A stretch of DNA of 47,933 bases from Cytophagales bacterium (lineage in GTDB: Bacteria; Bacteroidota; Bacteroidia; Cytophagales; CCMP332): assembly GCA_028282565.1 (NCBI GenBank), contig JANQHS010000172.1:1-47933 (forward strand), in the 5' to 3' direction. The notes below the pieces were generated by a model. That model was given only the letters and a program-made list of their open reading frames with translations. It was not told where the DNA came from and did not search any database. The position numbers and the translations under genes are program-made. Shown here one piece after another: positions 26,970 to 36,016 of this stretch (its first letter is position 1; each line of letters opens with the position of its first letter).

Positions 26970-28031
26970 TTAAGGTTGGAAGGTATAAAGATTGGCTTCC
27001 AATTCGCGCATCATTCCCTTTTTGATCTGGTTCGGAGCATATAGGAATCCTTCGATATAGTAGATCCTCTCACGTTCCGGATCAGTCAACACGAATGAGA
27101 GAAAAGGGCCTCCCCTCAGGAAATTCTTTAATCGCCACAATCCCCTTGTTTCGATGGCATAATTCTGATTGAAAGAGATCACCCTGCTCTCCACCTCAAG
27201 GTACCTTTGATCGGTGATCAGGTAGGAACTGGTATCTTCTTCTCCCGATCCAAAAATGTACTTTCGACCAATTCTATCTCTCCATTTGACGATGGAATCA
27301 ATCTCAAATTGTTCTTCGGAGCGATATGGCTTCCAGGCGATGAAAAGGTTCCTGAACAGATCGGTACCAAGCTGGCTCATCCACAAGAAATCTTTCTCCT
27401 GCACGGCCACATCATACCCAAAGGGAACCCGAAACCCAAAACCGTACTTTTCCTTTATGGCCTTGCTTATCCCCTTTTGCTCTTTGGCAGAGAAAACTTC
27501 CCTGGCTATTCTTTTCCTTTCTCGCTGATTGAAAAAATCCTTTAGCTCATCACAATTCGAATTCAAATTTTGGATCAGGTCTGAACTGTTCTCTCCAAAG
27601 AGGTAAAGTGAGTACTGGTCTTTAGCAAATTCATCCCTTCTCACATACTTATACAGATCGGATTCTTCACCGACTTTGGAGATGGACTCATCCGTAAACC
27701 AGGTCTTCATCAATTGCGATGATTTGCTTTCCGAATCAAATGTTGCCACCACCACGATGTTGGACGCCAACCTTAGAAGCCCGGAGAAGCTTTCCGGGGG
27801 GACAACCCTAAGCGTAAATTCTGCTTCGGCTTGGGGTAGTCCGGGAAAGGGCTGACGGAAGCATTCTTTTAAAGCATTTCCCAATTCACCTTCCCAGAGA
27901 GCCGTATCCATAACCAAAACAATCTCACCATAGGCTCCATGGCTCTTTTTACGTATGTCAAGACTCTTTTCGGTTTCCGGGCTGCACGCCAGGATCAACC
28001 ATAGACCAAGAAACAAAAATCCCGACCTCAT
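26970..28031 (-). CDS. DUF4837 family lipoprotein
   Basis: Predicted lipoprotein of 353 residues. The signal ends in lipobox LILAC with lipidated C16. The body matches my memory of DUF4837 (KKSHGAYGEIVLVMDTALWEGELGNALKE ... PGLPQAEAEFTLRVV ... NIVVVATFD), a Bacteroidota family without known function. Conserved features in the second half are the GFGFRVPFGYDVAVQEKDFLWM and LRGGPFLSFVLTDPERERIYYIEGFLYAPNQIKK stretches. Its ATG overlaps the stop of the upstream thioredoxin-like gene by 4 bp, so it belongs to the ABC/M1 operon. Confidence 0.8.
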   Translation of the reverse strand: MRSGFLFLGLWLILACSPETEKSLDIRKKSHGAYGEIVLVMDTALWEGELGNALKECFRQPFPGLPQAEAEFTLRVVPPESFSGLLRLASNIVVVATFDSESKSSQLMKTWFTDESISKVGEESDLYKYVRRDEFAKDQYSLYLFGENSSDLIQNLNSNCDELKDFFNQRERKRIAREVFSAKEQKGISKAIKEKYGFGFRVPFGYDVAVQEKDFLWMSQLGTDLFRNLFIAWKPYRSEEQFEIDSIVKWRDRIGRKYIFGSGEEDTSSYLITDQRYLEVESRVISFNQNYAIETRGLWRLKNFLRGGPFLSFVLTDPERERIYYIEGFLYAPNQIKKGMMRELEANLYTFQP

Positions 28032-28558
28032 TCCAGATAGGATTCTAGCTCTTCCATTTTGGAATCGGCATATGAACCTTCGGTTCGATAAAGAATACTT
28101 CCCTCCTCATCGAGAACGAAGAAATAGGGCGTAGAAGAAGACTTCATATCCAACTCATCCTTGTATTCCTTGACCGAACCTTTATACATCATGATGTACT
28201 CATGGAGTTTAGGGTCAATGCCTTCCTTCAACTCTTTTTCAACCTTTCCGCTCACGGTTTTAGCCAATCCCTGCAACATAGGTATAAAATACAGATTTCC
28301 CTCCCAGGGGTCTTCGGGAATAAAACTGACTTTCGGCGGGGAAATAAACTTGGTATAGGCAGGCTCAAACCATGACCTTAGGTCTTCTTCCGCTTTTTTC
28401 GAAAATGCAATCCCAAGGATGGTCTTTTTCCCATTGGTGGTCTCAGGAATTTTGACGGATTCTCCGGTAAGTGTCTCTCCCGAAATTTCCGGAAAAGCAC
28501 TCTGCCCGGACGCATTGAAGAAAATGCCGAGTGAAAAAATGAAGATCAATTTTCTCAT
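28028..28558 (-). CDS. Secreted thioredoxin-like protein without cysteines (possibly ATP10-like)
   Basis: 176 residues with a Sec signal peptide (MRKLIFIFSLGIFFNASGQS). The order FPEISGETLTGESVKIP, GKKTILGIAF, then PYFFVLDEEGSILYRTEGSY matches the beta strands of a redoxin/TlpA fold, including the usual cis-Pro region (STPYFF). There is no cysteine anywhere, so it cannot be a thiol oxidoreductase. The LxGxxVxIP start and the SW..P motif after the second strand recall the ATP10 assembly-factor family; I hold this only as a possibility. It sits between the ABC/M1 fusion and the DUF4837 lipoprotein with 4-bp overlaps on both sides, which implies joint function in the envelope. Confidence 0.7.
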   Translation of the reverse strand: MRKLIFIFSLGIFFNASGQSAFPEISGETLTGESVKIPETTNGKKTILGIAFSKKAEEDLRSWFEPAYTKFISPPKVSFIPEDPWEGNLYFIPMLQGLAKTVSGKVEKELKEGIDPKLHEYIMMYKGSVKEYKDELDMKSSSTPYFFVLDEEGSILYRTEGSYADSKMEELESYLE

Positions 28559-31500
28559 ATTATGCTACCTTTTTCAGTTACAACGGTTTTGTTGTCATCA
28601 GGATTGCGATCGATAAGCTTAATATATGGATCGATCCCGGCCTTCTCGGGTTTGCCGTGAACAATTAGTTCAAATTGATGCTCTCCGGCCGTGATCTTGT
28701 ATTTCTTAAGAAATAGGGTTTTTTCAATTTCTTCTCCATTCACCTTCTCTGTTCCGAAAACGCCAATGTCGATCCAGTCCTCCATAGCTGCTCCATCGAT
28801 TTCCTTTCCAAGACTATCCTCATAAAACTTTTGCGCTTTCACATCAAGTATCACCCTATAGGTTCCATTGCCAAGATCCTCGTATTCCGCCTTTGTGGAA
28901 CGATTTTCAAATAAAACCCTCCTTTCGAACAGGTCCGTAACAAAATACCGAAGGGAATCCGGCGTCGCACTCAAAATATGCTCGTATAGTTCTTTTGAAG
29001 ATGTAAAGGGCGGAGGCTGGAAGGCAACCGAATCAACATACTTCTTCAAGGCACTGTTGAGGTTTTCCTCTCCGATATAATCCTTGATCGAATACATAGC
29101 CAGGCTTCCCTTGCGATAGTGTACATAGGCTTGCCCTTCATTGTTCAGGAGTGTAGGCTCGTATTTGTTCTCCGAAGCCCGCCCTCTTAAATAACTTCGG
29201 AGCTCATAGTTCAGGAACTTCGATATCTTATCAGGACCATATTCATCTTCCATCACCATCAGGGCCGAATATTGCGCCATGGATTCTGAAACGGTACTGG
29301 CTCCATTGGTTGCCCTTGGCATCACCTGATGTCCCCACCATTGGTGCCCCACCTCATGCGCCGTAACATAAAAGGCATAGTCGATGTCCTCGGTATCGGA
29401 AAAATCACTTACAAAACCAAAGGCCTCAGAGAATGGAACCGTATTCGCAAAGGATTGTGCGAACCGACTGTAGCGTGGGAATTCAAGGATCCTCAGCTGA
29501 CTATGCTGATATGGACTGAAATTCCTTGAGAAATACTCCAAGGACTTTTTCATTCCATTCATCAGACGGTCCAGATTCAGATCGTGGCCCGGATGATGAT
29601 AAATCTCCAGTGAGATCTCATCTCCCTCAGGAGTTGTCCATACATCTCTGTAGACTTCATATCGCGCTGATAATATGGAAAAGAAATAAAACCCAGGGGA
29701 TTCGGTCTTATAATGGTAGAAACTCCTGTCCCCCTCCTGCCAGGTCTTTTGAAGGTAGCCGGGCACTATGGCAATTTGGTCATTTTCAGTGCTTACAACA
29801 ACTTCGAATTGAACATAATCGGCATTAGGGTTGATAAAGGATTCATATTTCTTTTTCGGATCTTCAATTGGAACACTACTCACCTTTGGCTCCATACCAT
29901 GATCCTTCCTTTGCTCATCCGAGGTCAACTCCAGGGATTCATTGTACCCGAAGCCCGGAAGCCAACCTGTATTAAAAAACGTTCCGTTATAATTGAGTTG
30001 ACTTGAAGGAATTTCATTTGAAAAACCCATCTCCTGTTCAAACAAGGAAAAGTCAAGGTTCAGGCTGTCACCAGGCCTGATGGCATTCGGGAATCGATAC
30101 ACGGCAATATCGTATAAGGGATCGGACCAGGCAGGTTGAAGATCCACTCCTTCCAGGGTAAATGAATTCAGCTTTTCAACATCCCTGAAATTGACCATAA
30201 CAGAGTCGATGGGGTTATTTCCAGCATTGGTGAGCAAAAAGGAGCCCTTGATTTCCGTTCTCCTGGCACTCGGATAAATGTCCACATCCAGCTTTACAGA
30301 GTAGATCTTTGGATTCTGAAGGCGTTCATACTTTTTGTACTTCCTTTCAAAATCAGCCCTTTCATCTTCAATGGTATCGCTGATCTTGTATTCGTTAATA
30401 AAATTGGTGTTGTATAAAATCCATGCCCCAAATCCCACGAACATCAAAAATCCAAAGGATAATGCAAGTTTCGAGGGCAGTACCCATCTTTGGCGCGCGA
30501 GCTCAAGTCGGTCCTTAAAACCTGGCAACACACCTCGAGGCCAAAAAAGATTTCCCAATACTACGAGTAGAATGCAAAAGGAAACCCAATAGGATGAAAA
30601 GAACATGAGCGGAGAAAAATAATGGCCGAAGCCATTCATATCTGAGTATATATAATCAGGTCTGTTCCCCACATAAAGCATATTATGATTGTAATCCATC
30701 AGGGTCAAACCAATTCTGGTCAACCAATAAAGAAGGACGACTCCAAACCCGATAAACTTGTTGTTGACCATGATCATGATGAAGAATACAAAAGTTGCCA
30801 TGACCATGTAAAAAGGCAGCGTCAAAACATAAATGTCCGTAAAATACACTCCGAATTCATAATTGAAATACCCCTTTATTGTCTGAACAAAAAGACCCAT
30901 CACGATGACCACAGATGCCAACAGAAAGCAGATGTAAAACATGGCCAACAGCTTTGAACCGAGAAACATCCAGTTAGGTATGGGAAGAGAATCAAGGATC
31001 TGATCAAACTTGAGCGATCTTTCCTTATAGATCATCTCACCGCTGTAATAGATCAAGATGATCAGGACGAAAAGCACAAAGTTGTTGTTCTTGCTTTCAA
31101 GCATATAATAGGTTACCGGTAATGCCGGAGTACCATAGATCTCATCGGTGAAAAAGCAATCGAAAAACAGGAATATTGACCCGGCAAAAAGGATGGAAAC
31201 AAAGTATGGATTGCTGATGGCATTTTTTAATTCCATCCAGGATAGGCTGAACATCTGTGCAAGGTGCGTTTTCCATCCGATGGCGGACACAGAGACTTTC
31301 GGAATTGATCCCGTAGAAGATGTCTCTTCATCCAAAACAACCTTGGCCTTTTTTGATACCTCTTTAAAGCCTGAAAAGCTGAACCTGTTAAAAGCAACAA
31401 TCAACAAGATCAGACTCACAGAACTCCAAAGCAATCGATTGTAGAGCAGATTTCCGGAAACCGGCAGAAGGTTGGTGTTTTGCTGATGAATAGACCAATA

Positions 31501-32163
31501 TCTCGTGACTTCATTCACGCTGGTAAATGCAAATGGATCGAGCAACTCAGCCAGCCATTTCCGATCCAGATCACCGGTGAATTGAAAGGAGATCAGGTAA
31601 GCGACCAGCAAAATAATTGAACCGGTATAAGCGGCCATGATCCTTCGTGTCATCGCCACCAGACTAAAGAAGATGGAAGCCGAAAAAAGCAGATTGGGAA
31701 TAAGGAGAAGAAAGAAAGCCTGAAGATGTGCGCCCCAGATCACCGGCCCGATCTTGTCCTGATTCACCCAGGGCATTTGAGAACCGATCAAAATGGCTAT
31801 CTGAACTGAAGAGAAAATAAACAGCAGCGTCAGGAATGAACCGAGGAACCTACCTGCCAAATAATCTCTTTCCCGAATCGGGAGAGAAAAGAAAAACTTA
31901 TCGGTTTTATATTCAATATCGCGATATAAAGGCACTCCCATAACCGCGGATGATACCAGAATCCCAAATGCCGACATCAGGATCACAAATGAAAAAATGA
32001 CAGTCGGTGCATTTTTAAGCACCTTTTCGGAGGACGCCCCGATCGTGATATTGTCAGAGGTAACGGCTCCAAAGCAGAGCAGGAAGAAGATCAAAAAATA
32101 CAGATAGGTCGCAGGCCTTTTTTTCCTGTACGTAAGCTCAAATCCAAGGATATTCTTCCACAT
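28555..32163 (-). CDS. ABC-2 permease fused to M1-family aminopeptidase domain
   Basis: Inner-membrane protein of 1202 residues. Residues 1 to about 600 contain two ABC-2-type permease blocks with about a dozen hydrophobic segments. Residues about 640-1202 form an M1 metallopeptidase domain facing the periplasm. The zinc site is H936-E937-V-G-H940, followed by QWWGHQ and, 20 residues after H940, E960 in SESMAQYSALM, one residue further than the classic X18 spacing but as I remember it in this fusion family. FPRYSRFAQSFANTVPFSEAFGF replaces the GAMEN exopeptidase motif. The ABC ATPase lies 2 bp upstream, so the two form one transporter. The substrate is unknown; it may process and move peptides, or use the peptidase fold to handle envelope proteins. 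Confidence 0.9.
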   Translation of the reverse strand: MWKNILGFELTYRKKRPATYLYFLIFFLLCFGAVTSDNITIGASSEKVLKNAPTVIFSFVILMSAFGILVSSAVMGVPLYRDIEYKTDKFFFSLPIRERDYLAGRFLGSFLTLLFIFSSVQIAILIGSQMPWVNQDKIGPVIWGAHLQAFFLLLIPNLLFSASIFFSLVAMTRRIMAAYTGSIILLVAYLISFQFTGDLDRKWLAELLDPFAFTSVNEVTRYWSIHQQNTNLLPVSGNLLYNRLLWSSVSLILLIVAFNRFSFSGFKEVSKKAKVVLDEETSSTGSIPKVSVSAIGWKTHLAQMFSLSWMELKNAISNPYFVSILFAGSIFLFFDCFFTDEIYGTPALPVTYYMLESKNNNFVLFVLIILIYYSGEMIYKERSLKFDQILDSLPIPNWMFLGSKLLAMFYICFLLASVVIVMGLFVQTIKGYFNYEFGVYFTDIYVLTLPFYMVMATFVFFIMIMVNNKFIGFGVVLLYWLTRIGLTLMDYNHNMLYVGNRPDYIYSDMNGFGHYFSPLMFFSSYWVSFCILLVVLGNLFWPRGVLPGFKDRLELARQRWVLPSKLALSFGFLMFVGFGAWILYNTNFINEYKISDTIEDERADFERKYKKYERLQNPKIYSVKLDVDIYPSARRTEIKGSFLLTNAGNNPIDSVMVNFRDVEKLNSFTLEGVDLQPAWSDPLYDIAVYRFPNAIRPGDSLNLDFSLFEQEMGFSNEIPSSQLNYNGTFFNTGWLPGFGYNESLELTSDEQRKDHGMEPKVSSVPIEDPKKKYESFINPNADYVQFEVVVSTENDQIAIVPGYLQKTWQEGDRSFYHYKTESPGFYFFSILSARYEVYRDVWTTPEGDEISLEIYHHPGHDLNLDRLMNGMKKSLEYFSRNFSPYQHSQLRILEFPRYSRFAQSFANTVPFSEAFGFVSDFSDTEDIDYAFYVTAHEVGHQWWGHQVMPRATNGASTVSESMAQYSALMVMEDEYGPDKISKFLNYELRSYLRGRASENKYEPTLLNNEGQAYVHYRKGSLAMYSIKDYIGEENLNSALKKYVDSVAFQPPPFTSSKELYEHILSATPDSLRYFVTDLFERRVLFENRSTKAEYEDLGNGTYRVILDVKAQKFYEDSLGKEIDGAAMEDWIDIGVFGTEKVNGEEIEKTLFLKKYKITAGEHQFELIVHGKPEKAGIDPYIKLIDRNPDDNKTVVTEKGSII

Positions 32164-32165
32164 AC

Positions 32166-33059
32166 CTATATCAGTTGTGTTTCGGATCTTTCACCGAGGA
32201 TCGTTTTGAAATAGACATCCTCCAGATCAGGAGCAACAGAAGAAAATCCGTTTCCCGGATCGGTTTCGGAGTAAATATGGATCACCGTGTTGCCGGCAAA
32301 AAGATCCGAGGAGATCACCTGATATTCCGATCTGTAGTCATCAATTTCTTCCTTGGAAATTGTCTTCTTGAAGATCTTGTCGGTCATGGAACCCACAATT
32401 TCAGTCGGGATTCCTTTGAGAACAACCTGGCCTTGATTGATAATGGCCATATTGGAGCATAGATGGCTGACATCTTCCACAATATGCGTGGAAAGGATCA
32501 CAATGGTATTCTCACCTATTTCGCTCAAAAGATTATGGAATCTGTTTCTTTCGGTAGGGTCCAATCCTGCTGTGGGTTCATCCACGATGATCAGCTTGGG
32601 ATTTCCAATGAGTGCCTGAGCTATACCAAACCTTTGTTTCATCCCCCCAGAGAAGGTTCCAAGGTTCTTTTTCCTGTGGCTATGGAGATTGACCTTCTGA
32701 AGCAATGCGTCTACGAGCTCCTTTCTTTCCGATTTTGAGGTTATTCCTTTCAGGGTAGCGATGTGATTGAGCAGGTCCTCAGCGGTAACTTTTGGATAAA
32801 GCCCGAATTCCTGAGGCAAATAACCCAACAACTTCCTGACCTTCTCTTTGTCATAAAGAACATTGATATCTCCAAGGAGAATTTGACCGCTATCCGCCTC
32901 CTGCAAGGTGGCTATGGTCCGCATCAGGGTTGATTTACCGGCTCCATTCGGACCCAGCAAACCAAACATCCCCAAGGGCACCTCAAGGTTGACATCCTTT
33001 AAAGCCTGGACGCCATTTGGATAGGTTTTGTTCAAGTCGGTGATTTTCAGCTCCATCAT
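32166..33059 (-). CDS. ABC transporter ATP-binding protein (partner of the ABC/M1 fusion)
   Basis: ATPase subunit of 297 residues. Walker A is GPNGAGKST (about 35-43), the Q-loop YLPQEFGLYP (about 80-89), the signature TFSGGMKQRFGIAQAL (about 139-154), Walker B LIIVDEPTAGLDP (about 160-172) and the H-loop H192 in STHIVEDV. The C-terminal ~70 residues are a short variable extension. It starts at ATG 33059 or, one codon later, 33056. First gene of the operon ABC ATPase, permease/M1 fusion, thioredoxin-like protein, DUF4837 lipoprotein. The 166-bp divergent region 33060-33225 shows no clear promoter box. Confidence 0.93.
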   Translation of the reverse strand: MMELKITDLNKTYPNGVQALKDVNLEVPLGMFGLLGPNGAGKSTLMRTIATLQEADSGQILLGDINVLYDKEKVRKLLGYLPQEFGLYPKVTAEDLLNHIATLKGITSKSERKELVDALLQKVNLHSHRKKNLGTFSGGMKQRFGIAQALIGNPKLIIVDEPTAGLDPTERNRFHNLLSEIGENTIVILSTHIVEDVSHLCSNMAIINQGQVVLKGIPTEIVGSMTDKIFKKTISKEEIDDYRSEYQVISSDLFAGNTVIHIYSETDPGNGFSSVAPDLEDVYFKTILGERSETQLI

Positions 33060-33225
33060 AAAGGTCTATTTGAGTATGAAATCAAGCACTAATTCTCAAA
33101 ACCGAATTCGGGAAGAGGGAAAAAGTAACATAAGGGATTAACGATTCTGAAATATGCTTCACAGAATTTTAAAAATGGGGAAAAGAGGGGATAAAAAACA
33201 ATAACTAGTATAGCCTTCCATAATT

Positions 33226-35001
33226 ATGGAAAAGCTTTTTAAGCCGGAAAACCTATCCAAGGAGATTAAAAACCCGCTTTTTCAATCTCCTTTTATGGCT
33301 CATTTTATTTTTGATCTCATCGGTCTGGATAGGATCAACGAAATATTCAATGCCTGTGAGAATTTCCAGGGGGCCGAATTTGCAGATAAGATCCTTGAAC
33401 AACTGAATATCAGGATCGAGCTACCGGAAGCTGACCTGAAGCTATTGCCAAAAAATGAACCCGTCATCTTCTTAAGTAATCATCCCTTCGGTCTTCTGGA
33501 TGGTTTGGCCATGATCCATATCCTGGGTAAAAGGAATGAGCCATTTAAGGTAATGGCGAACTATCTGGTAAAAAAGATCCCACAACTGGATGACCTGATC
33601 ATTCCGGTAGACAATTTCAACTCTGAGAATATGTCCGTTAATCTCAGAGGATTAAAGGACTCTTTGAAAGCATTAAAAAATGGAGAATCCATAGGTTTGT
33701 TTCCCTCCGGAGAGGTAGCGCATCAAAAAGGCAAATGGAATCAAACCGTAACCGATTCCGAATGGAAGACCCCCATATTAAAATTGATCAAGAAAGCGAA
33801 GGTTGCAGTCGTACCGATCTATTTTCATGGAAGAAACAGTGGCACATTCTATAATCTGGGAAGGATCAACCCAAGCCTCAGAACCGCATCATTGCCGCGG
33901 GAATTTTTGCTCAAGGCCAATCTTCGGATCCCGGTCAGAATGGGACAAAAAATAAGGCCGGAAAAAATTGCCGAGTACGATGATCTTCAAAAACTCGGAG
34001 CCTATATACGGAACAAGGTTTACTCCATGTCTCCGGAAAATCGTCGAAAAAGAATAAGCACGGCACTCCCAAGGAAAGAATCAAGAATTCAGGACCCTAT
34101 AGATCCACTGTTGCTGGAGATGGAAATCAATGGGCTGGAAAACAAGCTCTTTCTCGAAAAGGGAGGAATAAGGCTTTACCTTGTGAAAGGCTCAGAAATT
34201 CCGATGGCATTAAATGAAATTGGGAGATTGAGGGAGGTCACTTTCAGGGAAATAGGCGAAGGAACGGGTAAAAAATCCGACCTGGACAAGTTTGACAAAT
34301 ACTATCACCACCTTTTTGCCTGGTCTCCGGATGAGAAGAAGATACTGGCTGCATATCGGCTTGGCAACGGTTCGACCATTGTACCCAAATACGGCCAGAA
34401 GGGATTATATACTTCCAAGCTATTCAAGTACAAGGAGCCATTTTATCCTTACCTGAGAGAAAGCCTTGAGCTCGGAAGGTCTTTCATCATAAAGGAGTAC
34501 CAAAAGCGACCTTTTCCCTTGTTCATACTCTGGAAAGGAATTCTGCTTTACCTGTTGAACAACCCCGATCTAAGGTATATTCTTGGTCCTGTTAGCATTT
34601 CCAACAGCTACTCCAAATTGAGCAGAAGCCTGATGGTGGAATATTTGAAACGCTATCATTTCAATGAGCATTTGAGCCAATTCATCAAGGCCAGGAAAAA
34701 ATTCAAAGCCTCAGGTATCAGTATATCCCCGGGTCTGCTTCTGGAAGATCTGGACGGAAGCGACATCAGTCAATTTGAAGGCGTGCTCTCGGATATTGAA
34801 CCAAGAAACAAACAGATCCCTGTACTGCTCAAGAAATATATCAAGGAAAACGCGGAGATCCTCGGCTTCAATATCGATCCGAATTTTAACCATTCATTGG
34901 ACGGGTTAATGTTCCTGGACCTCCAAAACCTAAATGAGACCACTGTACATCTCCTGAGCAGGGAGATGGGCACCGTAAACAAAGTTGCTTTCGCTCAGTA
35001 G
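33226..35001 (+). CDS. OlsF-like bifunctional acyltransferase (O-acyl plus N-acyl domains)
   Basis: Likely makes an aminoacyl (ornithine- or glycine-type) lipid. It has 591 residues in two enzymatic parts. Residues about 60-270 resemble PlsC/OlsA lysophospholipid O-acyltransferases: SNHPFGLLDG with H86 and D92 (H-X5-D), IGLFPSGEVA, and VVPIYFHGRNSG. Residues about 300-520 resemble the GNAT-type OlsB N-acyltransferase (EIGRLREVTFREIGEGTGKKSDLDKFDKYYHHLFAWSPDEKKILAAYRLG ... ELGRSFIIKEYQKRPFPLFILWKGIL). This domain order is that of OlsF, in which the C-terminal half makes the lyso-lipid and the N-terminal half adds the second chain. It is monocistronic. The amino acid used cannot be told from sequence. 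Confidence 0.82.
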   Translation: MEKLFKPENLSKEIKNPLFQSPFMAHFIFDLIGLDRINEIFNACENFQGAEFADKILEQLNIRIELPEADLKLLPKNEPVIFLSNHPFGLLDGLAMIHILGKRNEPFKVMANYLVKKIPQLDDLIIPVDNFNSENMSVNLRGLKDSLKALKNGESIGLFPSGEVAHQKGKWNQTVTDSEWKTPILKLIKKAKVAVVPIYFHGRNSGTFYNLGRINPSLRTASLPREFLLKANLRIPVRMGQKIRPEKIAEYDDLQKLGAYIRNKVYSMSPENRRKRISTALPRKESRIQDPIDPLLLEMEINGLENKLFLEKGGIRLYLVKGSEIPMALNEIGRLREVTFREIGEGTGKKSDLDKFDKYYHHLFAWSPDEKKILAAYRLGNGSTIVPKYGQKGLYTSKLFKYKEPFYPYLRESLELGRSFIIKEYQKRPFPLFILWKGILLYLLNNPDLRYILGPVSISNSYSKLSRSLMVEYLKRYHFNEHLSQFIKARKKFKASGISISPGLLLEDLDGSDISQFEGVLSDIEPRNKQIPVLLKKYIKENAEILGFNIDPNFNHSLDGLMFLDLQNLNETTVHLLSREMGTVNKVAFAQ

Positions 35002-35011
35002 CTTTTCAGCG

Positions 35012-35037
35012 CTAAAGCCTCTGCATGGCTTTTAGTA
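35012..35037 (+). terminator. Weak terminator-like hairpin after the OlsF-like gene
   Basis: CTAAAGCC and GGCTTTTAG pair with one bulged T around a 7-base loop, 10 bp after the stop. There is no real T-tract. The remaining gene-free bases 35038-35224 hold nothing I can support; a minus ORF crossing them has no protein-like features. Confidence 0.25.
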
Positions 35038-35224
35038 TATGTCTGACTTTGTTCATTGAACACATGGACAAAAAACAGGAAGGCAAACCTGAGGCTTGTC
35101 CCTGACCCATTCCTTGCAAAATATTGGAAAGGTTCTCGCTCCCCCAAGACCATAACTGATCTGATGCATGCCTTGCTGCAAATTTTATATCTGCAGTGAT
35201 TATCAGAACAATCGATCTTTAAAC

Positions 35225-35232
35225 TAGTTTTG
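35225..35232 (+). promoter_or_regulatory. Putative -7 box (TAGTTTTG) of the FkbM-like gene
   Basis: Perfect TAnnTTTG match with 4 bp between its last G and the ATG at 35237, so the transcript would be leaderless or nearly so. No -33 TTG is apparent at normal spacing. Confidence 0.4.
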
Positions 35233-35236
35233 CGGC

Positions 35237-36010
35237 ATGAAATACGGCCCAATAGTAAAGCTTCATAATGCCATTGATGGATTTCTAAAATTTCCAAATC
35301 TCCGGAAAGGTGAGGTAGGGGTCCAGATCGGGTTTGACATGAGTTCCGGCAATTTGACAAGCGATATTGTTGTCATGGGGGAAAGGGTAGGAAAAACCGG
35401 GATGGTCATCGGAATTGACCCTGATCCATTTAACCTGGACAGAATTCGTGAAAATGCTGCAAAACTGGACTTCGACTATAAACTTGTTCAAAAAGGAACC
35501 TATTCGGAAAAGACGAATCAAAAACTGGTTTTGGCCAAGAAGGCTTCCTGGAATGTTCTCGAATCCATTGAAAATGACAAGGTTTCAAATCTTACGGATG
35601 AAAAGATCGAGGTGGGGCTCGACACCCTGGATAGTATTATCGAGGGATTGAACATCGATCTCGCAAGGATCGGTCATGTCAACATCACCAATAACGGAGC
35701 GGAATTTGCGACCCTACAGGGCATGGAAAAGATCATGGATCAAAATGATAACCTGGCCATTACGGTTATCGCGGGAAGGCCAGGGAAAATGGGTGAGATC
35801 AACGGCCGGAGAGATGATGAGGTTATCATGGAATTTTTGAAGTCCAAGGGTTTTGAGGCCAACCTTTTTATGAAGAGCAAATTGCTGTGGTGGGGGCCAA
35901 TCCATCAGGGATTGATGAAACGCAGACCCTACAAAGGGGAAAGTGATTTTGGTGTTGTTATGGCCGGCAAGGGCAACAAGCGGAGCAAATGGTATCAATC
36001 ATTTTCCTGA
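35237..36010 (+). CDS. FkbM-like SAM-dependent methyltransferase-fold protein
   Basis: 257 residues. EVGVQIGFDMSSGNLTSDIVVMGERVGKTGMVIGIDPDPFNLDRI (about 26-70) corresponds to the glycine-rich SAM-binding motif I and the acidic end of strand 2. LDTLDSIIEGLNIDLARIGHVNITNNGAEFATLQGMEKIM (about 128-167) matches the FkbM signature TLDD...IKIDVEGAE..VLxGA. The aspartate and glutamate of KIDVEGAE are replaced here by Thr and Asn (NITNNGAE), so catalysis may differ. It forms its own transcription unit, and its stop lies 6 bp from convergent rlpA. Substrate unknown; FkbM relatives methylate sugar or polyketide hydroxyls. Confidence 0.7.
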   Translation: MKYGPIVKLHNAIDGFLKFPNLRKGEVGVQIGFDMSSGNLTSDIVVMGERVGKTGMVIGIDPDPFNLDRIRENAAKLDFDYKLVQKGTYSEKTNQKLVLAKKASWNVLESIENDKVSNLTDEKIEVGLDTLDSIIEGLNIDLARIGHVNITNNGAEFATLQGMEKIMDQNDNLAITVIAGRPGKMGEINGRRDDEVIMEFLKSKGFEANLFMKSKLLWWGPIHQGLMKRRPYKGESDFGVVMAGKGNKRSKWYQSFS

Positions 36011-36016
36011 CCTGAT

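Noticed and set aside
34995-35360. Minus-strand ORF of 121 codons across the gap after the OlsF-like gene
   Set aside because: It overlaps the start and N-terminus of the FkbM-like gene, has no signal or domain features, and its composition looks random; the gap is better explained as a 3'/promoter region.
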